Shown one piece after another: positions 1 to 8,586 of a DNA stretch of 64,000 nucleotides. The stretch lies in contig NZ_LAHO01000007.1 of assembly GCF_000987775.1 (NCBI RefSeq), forward strand, positions 62,001 through 126,000, in the 5' to 3' direction. The notes beneath the pieces are model-generated. The model was not told the DNA's origin. It saw only the letters and a program-made list of their open reading frames with translations, and searched no databases. The position numbers and the translations under genes were made by a program. The first letter of the stretch is position 1, and each line of letters starts with the position of its first letter. The DNA comes from Arsukibacterium ikkense (GTDB taxonomy: Bacteria > Pseudomonadota > Gammaproteobacteria > Enterobacterales > Alteromonadaceae).

Positions 1-489
1 AAATGTCCAGTTTGCAACTCGTCGATTTCATCCAACAGATTTATTAAAATAGTTAAAATCGCATTAGTAGCAGTAATCGCAGTTCCAATTTTGTCTGCAA
101 TACTAACTGCAATTTCAGGGTATGAGGGAACGACCTACCAAGCCACAGCTAAGCCGCTAGAATCAGACTATGCTGATGCAAAAGTATTTGATTACAGGGC
201 TGCTGCCCTTCAAAACATCCCCAGAAATGAACTAATTCGTGTTAACGGCGTTGTTATTCAGACATATGGTAAAAATGCTATTAGGCTCGGTACAAAAAGA
301 GTCTTTGGAGGTTTTTTTGAAGAAGATGTTTACCTAACTTTTTCTGAAGCTCCCCAAATTTTGGAGGGCGACACTCTAGAAATAAAAGCCAGATATCAAG
401 GAGTGCAAATTTTCGAGACTATTCTGAAAACTGAATCAAAAGTTCCTCACCTCCATGTTGATTATTATTCGGTAAGTAAGATGAATTAA
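1..489 (+). CDS. Partial zinc-ribbon/membrane protein, 5' end outside window
   Basis: The frame is open from base 1, so the start lies left of the window; an internal TTG at 91 would cut into the hydrophobic segment and is unlikely to be the real start. The 162 visible residues begin with KCPVC, a CxxC knuckle of the kind seen in small N-terminal zinc ribbons. A single transmembrane segment follows (about residues 17-38), then roughly 120 soluble residues with alternating hydrophobic strands. The layout suggests a membrane-anchored protein with a cytoplasmic metal-binding tip. I recognise no family for the soluble part, and the other zinc ligands, if any, would lie upstream. Confidence 0.7.
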   Translation, partial: KCPVCNSSISSNRFIKIVKIALVAVIAVPILSAILTAISGYEGTTYQATAKPLESDYADAKVFDYRAAALQNIPRNELIRVNGVVIQTYGKNAIRLGTKRVFGGFFEEDVYLTFSEAPQILEGDTLEIKARYQGVQIFETILKTESKVPHLHVDYYSVSKMN

Positions 490-703
490 GGATTTTTTTC
501 TCAAAACACTTGCTTTAGATAGCCGTGACTAAGTTAGAGAGTGTCTGCTGTCATGCTTCATACCGGCAACGCAGCAGATGCAACAACAAAAAGCAGATTT
601 TAGTTTAGTTTTGTTCTTACCCTAATAATAACGCCGCCAACATCCGCCGCTTTATATCGGCTACTAAGCCTCACAAAATAAGCTGCCGAAGTGTTTGGCC
701 TTC

Positions 704-1195
704 CTATGCATTTTTTAAAAATATCTCGAATTTAGTATTCAAGGCTTTTTCTTCGGATGAGAACCAATCAACTATAGCGTGCACGCTGTCCTCTGCGGAT
801 TCATACTCTTCACTAGTTGCATCAATGTGTTTAGCATTAAGGCGATCCAAAGCACGTTGGAGCTGAACCCCTTTGCCTCGGAACTGTGGGATTAACTCTT
901 CTATGTCTGGCATTTCCATAGGGCCGAGTCGTTCAATTTCCCATCTAAAATCATCGCACTGGTCAAGTAGCGCGTTAGTTCCTTTGAAAATGCCGACCAC
1001 CTGACCTGTGCGGTAATTCATACAAAATTTAGCGTGCTCTTTCATGAGTTCAAACGCTCGTAGCCTGCTGGGTCGAAGGTTCTGCTGCATGGCAATTTCA
1101 TTGGACTTCTCTGCCACAAGCCGAGACTGTCTGGCATAAACTGCTGACAATAGCGCCACTACTACTGCCAGAACTGCAATAATATTACTTAGCAA
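704..1195 (-). CDS. Hypothetical membrane-anchored protein
   Basis: A 163-residue product with one N-terminal hydrophobic segment (about residues 4-21) ending in YARQSR, which would leave the charged remainder in the cytoplasm by the positive-inside rule. The rest is predicted mostly helical and rich in Glu, Arg and Leu. It shows no catalytic motif that I recognise. It has its own intergenic space on both sides (more than 150 bases to the next minus-strand gene), so it is probably transcribed alone. Length, uninterrupted frame and plausible topology support a real gene; function unknown. Confidence 0.6.
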   Translation of the reverse strand: MLSNIIAVLAVVVALLSAVYARQSRLVAEKSNEIAMQQNLRPSRLRAFELMKEHAKFCMNYRTGQVVGIFKGTNALLDQCDDFRWEIERLGPMEMPDIEELIPQFRGKGVQLQRALDRLNAKHIDATSEEYESAEDSVHAIVDWFSSEEKALNTKFEIFLKNA

Positions 1196-1359
1196 ACAGA
1201 TTACTCCTCATGTGCATCTCTCTTGTACCATTTGTTATACCTGTTTTTCGAAGTTATTACTGCTGAACCACACTCTGTCACTTAAGACCCTGTCTTCAAG
1301 TTATGTAAAAACTTCTTAGTCTAATGATCTTAAGTTTGGGGAAAAGGTCACCATCATAA

Positions 1360-2382
1360 CTACAGCATCTGCAATGGATTATTATTATGCGCTATCGCGG
1401 CGCTATTTAAGGTCTTTTCCTGAGTTATTCGAAGCATTGTTAAGAATACAGAAGAATCTAGAGCTGGGAATAGTAATAGAAATTTCGTTACGATTATGGA
1501 TGACGAAAGCATCGCCAGATCAATCGGTGTTAACAATCCAGAGGAACTTGGGCCTACAACAAGTCCGGTTTGGTTCGCAAGTGCAAGGCTGGCATAATTC
1601 GATTTAGAGGGGGCATGTATTTTCTCACAAGCCAACATGAAATAAGGTCGATAGTGATCTAAACCTGTTGCGACTTCTAAGGTATGCAAGTTAAACCTGT
1701 TCCTATTTATATTCAGATCTTGAGCTTCTAGGTATGGTTTAGCCCATTCGTAATCACAATACTCATCAAAATCATCGCCTAATTCTTTAAGCGCACATTC
1801 TTTCAATCGACTTATATCAGCCATCTGGTCAACACTAAAGGGCTTATGTTTAAGCCGTTCTGCATGCTTGCTCAAAGATTGAGCACCTTTTTCATTCTTA
1901 ATATGTTCTGACAAAATATATCGACGAGCAGATGACTCAGACTCAGCAATTACACATGAACACACAGCAAGTTCATGAAGGGTTCGCCATCTCGCTAAAG
2001 CGCCATCAGGGAAACCTGCTTCTACTAAACTTTGTATTTCTCTAAGTACTAATACTGATTTTGCATGAATTTGCGTCAGTGCAGGAAAACGAAGATCCTG
2101 ACTGTCGGATGTAGTAAGAATTGCTTTTCTGTAGCTTGAAGCAACGTCTAGATAAATTGAAATAAATAACTCAAACAAATCAAAAGTCTCACCCCATTTA
2201 TCCAGTAATCGTAGTCTGAAAGAAGCTCTTGAATCGGTTAAATGGCAAATTTCGAGTGATTTCTTAGCAAGTAGGTCTTCTGCTACTGAATGTAATACTC
2301 TGAAAACATTTGCCTCACTCGTATCGTCCAGACGATCATCACTTTCTAGTGCTCGTTGAATAGATCCGAAATCAACCTTCAT
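1360..2382 (-). CDS. DUF5677-type protein
   Basis: A 340-residue, mainly helical soluble protein. The segment around residues 115-145, with VLREIQSLVEAGFPDGALAR followed by WRTLHELAV, matches what I recall of the DUF5677 family, whose members recur in genomic islands and have no established activity. No signal peptide or membrane segment is visible. It starts with ATG at 2382 and stands alone between two non-coding spacers of about 160 bases. The family assignment rests on memory of the motif, not on a search; a role in defence is only possible by association. Confidence 0.65.
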   Translation of the reverse strand: MKVDFGSIQRALESDDRLDDTSEANVFRVLHSVAEDLLAKKSLEICHLTDSRASFRLRLLDKWGETFDLFELFISIYLDVASSYRKAILTTSDSQDLRFPALTQIHAKSVLVLREIQSLVEAGFPDGALARWRTLHELAVCSCVIAESESSARRYILSEHIKNEKGAQSLSKHAERLKHKPFSVDQMADISRLKECALKELGDDFDEYCDYEWAKPYLEAQDLNINRNRFNLHTLEVATGLDHYRPYFMLACEKIHAPSKSNYASLALANQTGLVVGPSSSGLLTPIDLAMLSSSIIVTKFLLLFPALDSSVFLTMLRITQEKTLNSAAIAHNNNPLQML

Positions 2383-2541
2383 ATATACCTCTCAACTCTA
2401 AACCGCCTCTAATTGCCCCCTCCAGAGAACACTAAAACTATAGACATAATCTAGCTTCCTTATTAATTTTCATAGCTGTCAAAATCCATATTTGGTAAAA
2501 GATAACGCTGCGTTGAAGTTCATACCCACAGCGTGAAATCG

Positions 2542-4365
2542 CTATTCTATACCAATGCGCTCTGCATCATAAATACAGTATTTACATGGTTTAATTCCCA
2601 ACATCGACAACTCTTGAAAACCAACAAATTCATTGATTAATTTGACATCAATTATTTTTGAAAGCTTACTACAATAAGATCTGTGAAAAACCTTGGATGT
2701 TTTTGCTAAAAAAAATATCTCATCCCTTAACTTTTCAACACTTAAGGTTTCCTCTGGAAGTGAATTAAAGAATATTATTCTATTGGCGATAGGATAGTTT
2801 TCAAAATTAATTTTCAAATAGCTTAAAGATGACTTTAAAAGCTCTAATTCTTGAAAGCTTTGAAAGCCCTTTATAGAGTAAACTAGCTCTTCTAAATCAC
2901 GTTTGCTAAATTTTTTTAGAAAAAAATACAATTTATCAAGATAAATACTTTGATAACTACTGACTATTTGAGCTTGATCATTAATCAAAAACTGAAAACT
3001 AGGTAGCGCTACAAGCACTCGAAGTAAAAGTATAACTTTGTTAATCGTACTCAAACTTGTAGATTCAAACTCTTTACCAATAAAGTCTAAAAGCTTAAGT
3101 GTTAACAAACCATCAAAATCTGCTAGATATGTCTTGACAGTATCAATCTCGAAATCTCTTAGATCTGAAACAGCTTTAGGAAAAGCTCCAGAAATTATAA
3201 ACCTAAATATTATATTGCCAGCTCTGGAAACAAGCCTACCACTTACATTCCTGTCACTTAATAAATCAAGAATAATCCTTGGCTCATTGTGTAAGAAAGG
3301 CTCTCTGAATGCAGCAGCACTGTTTATCCAATTACTAGAATATTTCACTAAATATCGAGATGCTTCAATTTGATGCTGTAAACTTGCTGACTGTACTAAA
3401 TAACGAAGGGCCCAGTTTTTATCTATGCGACATAGCCTATATATTAAAAGCGCTGAATCTAATACTTTTGATGTATCAACAAGTTTAGAGTATAAGACAC
3501 TGGCATCTTTTTCTACGAGAGCTTCTAAGATTCTCACTTGGTACTTTGCAACAAATTCAGGCTTTTTTACAAATGCATAGTTACACCAGAACGTCCAATT
3601 TAATATTAGTGCCTCTCCTACTCTTGCATCATTCAAACCAATTACACGATGGTTCTTAGCGATTTTCGACCTGGCCCAATGCTCTGAATTTCGGGCTAAT
3701 GACAGTGCGACCCTTCCGCCTTGCAAACTAAGAACATCAATATTTTGAGCAGCTTCACTTCGTGCCCAATCTTTAGAGTGGCAGGCCAAGTTATACGCAA
3801 CTTGACCATTTTGCATGGAAAGAATGTCGAAGTTCTGCGCTGCACCAGATCGCGCCCATTCGATAGAACATCCCGATAGGTTTAGCGCAACCTGACCATT
3901 ATTTATACATAGCACCTTTAGATCTTGCGAAGCAACTGAGCATTGAAAACCAATGTCATTTTTAGACCATAGCTCAGCTAAGTATGGATTCTCTAACAAA
4001 AAATCCACCATGAATCTCTCTGGATCTTTTAAATCACTACTAACACTTTCGTAGGTAATAAACTCACCTACTATGTTATTTATGATGTCTTGATCAGGAA
4101 AGTCAGCAACATTTTTCAAACAATGATTGATGCAACCTATCCTATACAGTTCGCTGTAGATTTTTCTTTTACAATCAAAAAGAGCGTTATAAGTTACTTT
4201 TCCAACACCTGGGATCTTTAAAATAGTAAAAGCGGAGCTAGATAAAAGATCACCTATGCTCGTAATACCAACTTTTGCCAATTTATCTTTAATATTAAGT
4301 TCTAAATCTAGCTCATGTAACGTTCTATTTAGATAACTTGAAAGAACAGCTTTATTTTTATTCAA
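2542..4365 (-). CDS. Helix-hairpin-helix protein with tandem 30-residue repeats
   Basis: A 607-residue protein. Residues about 10-75 resemble the C-terminal domain of the RNA polymerase alpha subunit: two helix-hairpin-helix-like stretches, GITSIGDLL and ILKIPGVGKVTYNAL, a fold that binds DNA or proteins. Residues about 146-236 hold three near-identical 30-residue repeats of the pattern QNxDVLSxQxGxVAxxLAxxSxxWARSxAA, with a decayed fourth copy to about 257. The remaining 350 residues are helical and may be further diverged repeats of a superhelical scaffold. No enzymatic motif is seen. The gene is AT-rich and isolated, with spacers of about 160 bases downstream and 630 bases upstream. Function unknown; an adaptor or scaffold role is inference. 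Confidence 0.7.
   Translation of the reverse strand: MNKNKAVLSSYLNRTLHELDLELNIKDKLAKVGITSIGDLLSSSAFTILKIPGVGKVTYNALFDCKRKIYSELYRIGCINHCLKNVADFPDQDIINNIVGEFITYESVSSDLKDPERFMVDFLLENPYLAELWSKNDIGFQCSVASQDLKVLCINNGQVALNLSGCSIEWARSGAAQNFDILSMQNGQVAYNLACHSKDWARSEAAQNIDVLSLQGGRVALSLARNSEHWARSKIAKNHRVIGLNDARVGEALILNWTFWCNYAFVKKPEFVAKYQVRILEALVEKDASVLYSKLVDTSKVLDSALLIYRLCRIDKNWALRYLVQSASLQHQIEASRYLVKYSSNWINSAAAFREPFLHNEPRIILDLLSDRNVSGRLVSRAGNIIFRFIISGAFPKAVSDLRDFEIDTVKTYLADFDGLLTLKLLDFIGKEFESTSLSTINKVILLLRVLVALPSFQFLINDQAQIVSSYQSIYLDKLYFFLKKFSKRDLEELVYSIKGFQSFQELELLKSSLSYLKINFENYPIANRIIFFNSLPEETLSVEKLRDEIFFLAKTSKVFHRSYCSKLSKIIDVKLINEFVGFQELSMLGIKPCKYCIYDAERIGIE
3658..3930 (-). repeat. In-gene tandem repeats, 3 x 90 bp
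   Basis: These bases encode residues 146-236 of the helix-hairpin-helix protein as three consecutive 30-residue units, each ending in WARS followed by two or three small or hydrophobic residues. The second and third units agree at about two thirds of positions. The nucleotide copies have diverged more than the protein, which points to an old duplication kept by selection and not a recent slippage event. Confidence 0.75.
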
Positions 4366-4531
4366 CGTCTAATCCTTGACAACTATTAATTATAGTATTC
4401 TTTAACTTTATTAGTTCACCTCCATAGTGCGTTGGCGCAAATCCGCTCCTGTAGATGGTTAATTTTGGTTCCGACAGGATCATTCTAATAGTTCGTAAGC
4501 GTAGCAGCAACCACACCATAAGGTGCGGTGT

Positions 4532-4736
4532 ATGTTTATTCCGAAGACAGTTACAGTTGCAGACAGTAAAGTTGATCAGTTAAAACTGGAACGTACCGAA
4601 GGCCGCATAGTGCAACATCCCACCTGTTCAATCTGGTGTTTTTGTCGATACAAACTTTCATAAACACTTTACCTGGTTTGGTATCGGCTTCGTACTGTTC
4701 CTTGCCGGTGCCTGCTGGCTCATATGGCGAAAGTAA
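4532..4736 (+). pseudogene. Possible frameshifted small membrane protein
   Basis: From ATG at 4532 one frame encodes about 30 residues that look protein-like (MFIPKTVTVADSKVDQLKLE then RTEGRIVQ). The neighbouring frame then encodes VDTNFHKHFTWFGIGF followed by a hydrophobic run and a basic end, WLIWRK, before TAA at 4734. Joined by a single frameshift near 4610-4650, they would make a protein of about 67 residues with a C-terminal membrane anchor. No ribosome binding site is clear, so this may be chance. Confidence 0.3.
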
Positions 4737-4937
4737 TTACATTTCAGATGCTAGTACTGTCATTGCTGAAATTGATCAACAATTTGACTAGCGCCAGTTA
4801 CTGTACCTAAAAATTAGCCGTCAATTTTATTTAAAACTTAACGGTTATTTTTTAACCTAAAACTAGCAATCTTACCCCTCCCCTCCCTTCTCACCCCACT
4901 CCCCCCCCGTAAACATGTTTACATTTAAAAAACATAA

Positions 4938-4969
4938 TTGACATCATTAAGCAAAGTATTATGATGTCA
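4938..4969 (+). promoter_or_regulatory. Promoter with overlapping inverted-repeat operator
   Basis: TTGACA at 4938-4943 and TATGAT at 4960-4965 are separated by 16 bases, close to a sigma-70 promoter, and lie 30 bases before the ATG at 4996. A perfect 9-bp inverted repeat, TGACATCAT at 4939-4947 and ATGATGTCA at 4961-4969, covers both promoter boxes. Placement over -35 and -10 is typical of a repressor site. The regulator is unknown. Confidence 0.55.
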
Positions 4970-4995
4970 CCAAACTAAAGAACAGGATTGCAGTA

Positions 4996-5607
4996 ATGCT
5001 TGGAAGGCAGCCACTTTTAACTAAATTAATGGCTATTGGCTTAGGGCTGACGCTTTCTGGGCTGGCTTCAACCGCGGAGGCTGGTGTGTTTGATTGGTTT
5101 AAACGAACAGAAATAAAATGGTCACCTGAGATACATGGCGTCATAACCGAGCAAGGGAAGCCAGTAACCGACCAGGAAGTTAAAAGGAGACTTTATTACG
5201 AAGGCAAAGAGCAATTCGATACCACTACCACAGATGCAAATGGCCAGTTTCATTTCCCACAGAAAACACGCAAAGTCAGGCGAGTAATGTTTGATGTCAG
5301 CGTGGCAATGGAGCTGTACGTTACAAACTACCCAACGGCTAATGAAGACGATCTTGTTTTCCGGGTCGCTAATCTGAATCATCTCAATTACCAAGCCCTC
5401 GATTTGATCCTAAGCGAAATGCAATGCGAGCTAGCTGCACCGACAAAAAACGAACAGCTGAAGTACCTGGAAGATTTAAACCTTGCCGATATAGCCCCCG
5501 CAGTTCTTTCTAAATGCTCGTTTACTCACGCTGACAAAGCCCTGTTTTCTGAAGAAGAGCTGCAACGGCTAATAGAAGAAGATGCAAAAAATATAGAGCA
5601 TTTTTAA
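4996..5607 (+). CDS. Secreted protein with transthyretin/carboxypeptidase-like fold
   Basis: A 203-residue product with an N-terminal signal peptide (about residues 1-29, ending in AEA before GVFDWF), so it is probably periplasmic or exported. The stretch IHGVITEQGKPVTDQEVKR followed by TTDANGQFHFP is the usual signature of a beta-sandwich of the carboxypeptidase-regulatory/transthyretin type, close to what I recall as DUF6795. Two cysteines near residues 144 and 176 could form a disulfide. The lipase gene starts 24 bases downstream, so the two are likely co-transcribed from the promoter at 4938. A periplasmic partner or immunity protein for the lipase is a reasonable but unproven idea. Confidence 0.75.
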   Translation: MLGRQPLLTKLMAIGLGLTLSGLASTAEAGVFDWFKRTEIKWSPEIHGVITEQGKPVTDQEVKRRLYYEGKEQFDTTTTDANGQFHFPQKTRKVRRVMFDVSVAMELYVTNYPTANEDDLVFRVANLNHLNYQALDLILSEMQCELAAPTKNEQLKYLEDLNLADIAPAVLSKCSFTHADKALFSEEELQRLIEEDAKNIEHF

Positions 5608-5631
5608 TCTGAACCATGAACAAGGACAGTT

Positions 5632-6792
5632 ATGAAAACAATTACCCCTAAAACTGCGGTATGGCTGGCAAGAGCTCCGTACGAAGCCCAGGACGTTAAA
5701 GCAGGCCAGAATTTTACCGCTGGAAAGCGATTTCTCACTGAGCATTTTGATTTCAGCCAAACAGGCGGAGTTGTCCATGGCACCTCCGGTAGCGTTATTT
5801 CATCGCTACTTAAACGTACTACAGGTTTTGCCATCATAGGTAAGGGTAAAGGACACTTTTCAGGTGACGTTGCGTTAGGCATTCGCGGCACCAACATGAC
5901 GAGTAGCAGAGACTGGTTCAGCAACGCCAATACTGGCCTGGCAATATCCGACAATCAAAGTGCTGTGCATTCCGGCTTTCATAAAGTGTTTAAAAGTATG
6001 GAGCCTGCACTTGAGAAGCAACTGGCACCGCTTCTTAACACCAATAGTAAAGGCGTGGTTCATTGCGCTGGCCACAGCTTAGGCGGTGCATTGGCGAGTA
6101 TTGCTGCAATTTGGATAAAACAACGATTTGGTAATCACGTTGCCCTATATACCTTTGGAGCCCCCAGGGTAGGCTTGAATGATTTTGCCCTCAAGTCATC
6201 AGGAAGCGTCGATAAAATTTACCGTTGTTTGCATGGAGATGATCCGGTTCCTCTGGTTCCGGTCTGGCCATTTTATCATGCCCCGCTAAATGGCAGCAGC
6301 GTATTGCTGACGTCAGCTACCGGTATCAATCCCTCTGCACATTCGATGCTGGAGAGCCCAGGTTATGTGGTGACGTCTCGCGGTCAATGGGATGATTTAC
6401 AGCGCCGTGGCGATACCATTAAAGCCGTTCGTCTATATTACGATCGCCGCTTCGAGTGTAGCTTCAGTACTCACTGGCAAGAGCGTTTAAGCCATGCTCT
6501 GATCACACTGCTACAAGACGCTGGTTTTTTAACTGCCGTTACAGTGCAGATGGGAATTAGCGGTATTATGACTTTTTACGATTATCTGGCGGCAACTGTC
6601 GAAAAAATTGCAAACCTTAGCTCTAAATTCGCTGAACAAGTTAAAGGCCTGCTTGGACATATGCTGGTTTTCGCCGGTAAGGTCACTACCGCCGTGACTG
6701 AGCTCACCGTTCGCTTTATTCGATGGGTTTTTAAAGTGACGCTTGAGGCGCTGTATCGAGTGGCCAGACGTGCAATTGAATTGGCGAGTTAA
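5632..6792 (+). CDS. Class 3 lipase family protein
   Basis: A 386-residue alpha/beta-hydrolase of the lipase class 3 (fungal lipase-like) family. The nucleophile elbow is GHSLGGALAS (around residue 148); the probable acid is in LHGDDPVPLVP and the histidine in SAHSML, completing a Ser-Asp-His triad. No N-terminal signal peptide is visible. The C-terminal 110 residues contain amphipathic and hydrophobic helices that could contact membranes. AAGGACAG precedes the ATG at a good distance. A lipase without signal peptide beside a small secreted protein is the arrangement of type VI phospholipase effectors and their periplasmic immunity proteins. No VgrG or PAAR gene is present here, so this remains inference. 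Confidence 0.85.
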   Translation: MKTITPKTAVWLARAPYEAQDVKAGQNFTAGKRFLTEHFDFSQTGGVVHGTSGSVISSLLKRTTGFAIIGKGKGHFSGDVALGIRGTNMTSSRDWFSNANTGLAISDNQSAVHSGFHKVFKSMEPALEKQLAPLLNTNSKGVVHCAGHSLGGALASIAAIWIKQRFGNHVALYTFGAPRVGLNDFALKSSGSVDKIYRCLHGDDPVPLVPVWPFYHAPLNGSSVLLTSATGINPSAHSMLESPGYVVTSRGQWDDLQRRGDTIKAVRLYYDRRFECSFSTHWQERLSHALITLLQDAGFLTAVTVQMGISGIMTFYDYLAATVEKIANLSSKFAEQVKGLLGHMLVFAGKVTTAVTELTVRFIRWVFKVTLEALYRVARRAIELAS

Positions 6793-6805
6793 TCGCTATT
6801 TTCCG

Positions 6806-6838
6806 AAGGCTGCTGCAACTCTATAGTGGCAGCCTTTT
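6806..6838 (+). terminator. Terminator after the lipase gene
   Basis: AAGGCTGC at 6806-6813 pairs with GCAGCCTT at 6829-6836 over a 15-base loop and is followed by a short T run. It lies 14 bases after the lipase stop codon. Confidence 0.6.
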
Positions 6839-6931
6839 ACGAACCAACGTCACTAAAACATAGATTACGGTTAATATTGCATTTGAAGGTATTTGCAATC
6901 CCCACCACCACATAGTCATTTTTAATTAAAG

Positions 6932-7627
6932 TTACAAATCCGAGGGGATAATAAAAGTGTCTGAGCTGGCTCGATATGTACTTGGTTTATCTATCTGTTG
7001 AGCAACCAGATCATAGGGAATGTGAGGCTGAAGCAAGGATGAAAATACTGATGGATCAGTCACAGCAACATCCAGCCAGTTGTCTATTAGCTGCATGTCC
7101 AGGGGTAACATCAGCGGTGAGGCTTTGCTGTGAATAGCCAGTAGTTTTGGGTGAGGTGGCAGCGTTATTACCGAAAAAGATAATGCCGTCTCGCCAGTAT
7201 CTTTGTTAAGCCACTCCCGGCAGAGACCTCCCAACAGCATCGCTCCATCCTTAGCAATCATGTCATGGCAATGAATAGGCTTACCGTTCACGTACTCTGT
7301 TTCGCCAAAGCCTTTAACAGGTATTACACAGCGGCTTTTTCGGTAAACCTGATATCCAGCGGCTCCCTTTGTATTTAGCTTGTCATAACGGGTATTGAAT
7401 GAAGTGAATTTAGATGGTTTGAAACCGGTCTCTGATGGTTCCAATAACAACCACCAGGTGGCGTTTTCCATTCTGCGAACACCGCTTTTTTGTCTGACGA
7501 TACTGACCTGATTAGTCGCCCTGATAAAGCGGTTGAAAATCTGACGCTCTGGGAAGATTTGAATTTGGAGCCCTTCGCAAAGCTCGATGACATCTGGATC
7601 ATCAATAATATTTAGTCGTCCGCACAT
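6932..7627 (-). CDS. SRAP-domain protein (YedK/HMCES family)
   Basis: A 231-residue protein that starts MCGR; in this family the Met is removed and Cys2 forms a thiazolidine crosslink with abasic sites in single-stranded DNA, shielding them. Other family landmarks are visible: FNTRYDKL (Asn/Arg of the DNA pocket), CVIPVKGFGE (the conserved Glu) and AIHSKASPLML (the His). The start is firm because Cys2 must follow Met and GAGGAGG stands 5 bases upstream. It lies about 520 bases from umuDC but is divergent from it. SRAP proteins are often found with SOS genes, and the context fits DNA-damage tolerance, though I see no LexA box at this gene. Confidence 0.92.
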   Translation of the reverse strand: MCGRLNIIDDPDVIELCEGLQIQIFPERQIFNRFIRATNQVSIVRQKSGVRRMENATWWLLLEPSETGFKPSKFTSFNTRYDKLNTKGAAGYQVYRKSRCVIPVKGFGETEYVNGKPIHCHDMIAKDGAMLLGGLCREWLNKDTGETALSFSVITLPPHPKLLAIHSKASPLMLPLDMQLIDNWLDVAVTDPSVFSSLLQPHIPYDLVAQQIDKPSTYRASSDTFIIPSDL

Positions 7628-7813
7628 ACAGCCTCCTCTAAATGGGTCTCAGTATAGTGTAATTAAAAAGAGGATATTGAGAACGCCCCATCAAATCAAA
7701 TCAACTCAAAGCATTTCAACTAGCTACCATTATGTATTCCGGTTATCAATTGAGTTGAATTTAATGTTTTTAATATCTATATTTAACCAATATTTCACTT
7801 TAAGGATCTGAAT

Positions 7814-8053
7814 ATGGACTATCAGAGAGTGACAGAGCGGCAGGCTCTTGAAATGCTTAAGCTTTGGAGCGTTGCAGGCCGGGACTTGTCTTCGCTTGTT
7901 AAATTACAGCCTGCTAACAACAGACAGCTAGTTGCTCTTCTTCCAGGGTATTTAGATAACGAGTGGTATCAGTTTGGAGAGGCATATTCCTGTTATACCG
8001 AGGCTTTTAGCAGCCTGGGCGGTTTATTAGATAAAATGCGCCTCACTAGCTGA
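7814..8053 (+). CDS. Small hypothetical protein
   Basis: A 79-residue product, mostly helical, with no signal peptide or membrane segment (MDYQRVTERQALEMLKLW at the start). AAGGAT stands 6 bases before the ATG. It lies between the divergent SRAP gene and umuD, and ends about 70 bases before the LexA box, so it is probably not part of the SOS transcript. The 186-base region before it contains a 9-bp inverted repeat, TCAACTCAA at 7701-7709 and TTGAGTTGA at 7750-7758. Function unknown. Confidence 0.6.
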   Translation: MDYQRVTERQALEMLKLWSVAGRDLSSLVKLQPANNRQLVALLPGYLDNEWYQFGEAYSCYTEAFSSLGGLLDKMRLTS

Positions 8054-8125
8054 GAACGTTAAGCGTCACAACAGCACTAGCGACTCTTCAAAACGGAAAT
8101 TGCCAATCTCGCCAAGATCGATATA

Positions 8126-8141
8126 CTGTATAAATATACAT
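8126..8141 (+). promoter_or_regulatory. LexA box (SOS operator) for umuDC
   Basis: CTGTATAAATATACAT fits the gammaproteobacterial LexA consensus CTGT-N8-ACAG with one mismatch in the last base. It ends 13 bases before the ATG of umuD, where a LexA repressor would block transcription. This is the only such box I found in the SOS cluster. Confidence 0.85.
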
Positions 8142-8154
8142 ATATGAGGTGAGT

Positions 8155-8586
8155 ATGTCCGCAGTATTTATTGGCAATGCCGATTCCTGGCCAAAGCGCC
8201 CTATCCCATTTTACAGCGATCCGGTTAAGGCGGGGTTTCCCTCGCCAGCCCAAGACTATGTTGAGCGCACACTCGATCTAAACGAGCTGTGTATCAAACA
8301 CCCGAATGCAACGTTCTTTGTTCGAGTATGCGGTGACTCCATGATAGAGGCCGGTATTTTTGATGGCGATGTACTGGTCGTTGATCGATCAATTGACGCT
8401 GTTCATGGACACATCGTAGTAGCAAGTATAGGCGGCGAATTCACAGTTAAAGAGTATTGCACACGTCCAGTGATGCAATTACTGCCACGTAACCCAGCAT
8501 ACCAACCTATCCGTCTGCGTGATGGCGATGAGATGAGTGTTTTCGGAGTTGTGATCGCCAATGTACGACAGTTTGTTTATATATGA
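8155..8586 (+). CDS. umuD: UmuD-like SOS autoproteolytic subunit of DNA polymerase V
   Basis: A LexA/UmuD-type S24 peptidase of 143 residues. The cleavage region reads VKAGFPSPAQDYVE, with Ala-Gly at the scissile bond where E. coli UmuD has Cys-Gly. The catalytic Ser is in CGDSMIEAG and the Lys in GEFTVKEY. RecA filaments trigger self-cleavage in this family, and the shortened form joins UmuC. I chose the ATG at 8155 over the GTG at 8149, because GAGGTG directly upstream then serves as ribosome binding site. It overlaps umuC by 4 bases (ATGA), typical of translational coupling. Confidence 0.93.
   Translation: MSAVFIGNADSWPKRPIPFYSDPVKAGFPSPAQDYVERTLDLNELCIKHPNATFFVRVCGDSMIEAGIFDGDVLVVDRSIDAVHGHIVVASIGGEFTVKEYCTRPVMQLLPRNPAYQPIRLRDGDEMSVFGVVIANVRQFVYI

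Larger units (their letters stand above)
4366..4995. other. Gene-poor spacer of 630 bases
   Basis: The spacer holds a possible frameshifted small membrane-protein gene (4532-4736), a pyrimidine tract dominated by C at about 4875-4907, a perfect 14-bp palindrome GTAAACATGTTTAC at 4909-4922, and a promoter-operator region directly before the gene at 4996. I see no intact coding region. Confidence 0.6.

Noticed and set aside
7701..7758. Inverted repeat TCAACTCAA / TTGAGTTGA between SRAP and the next gene as a regulated operator
   Set aside because: Arms are AT-rich, 40 bases apart and not placed over a recognisable promoter; noted in the neighbouring gene entry only.
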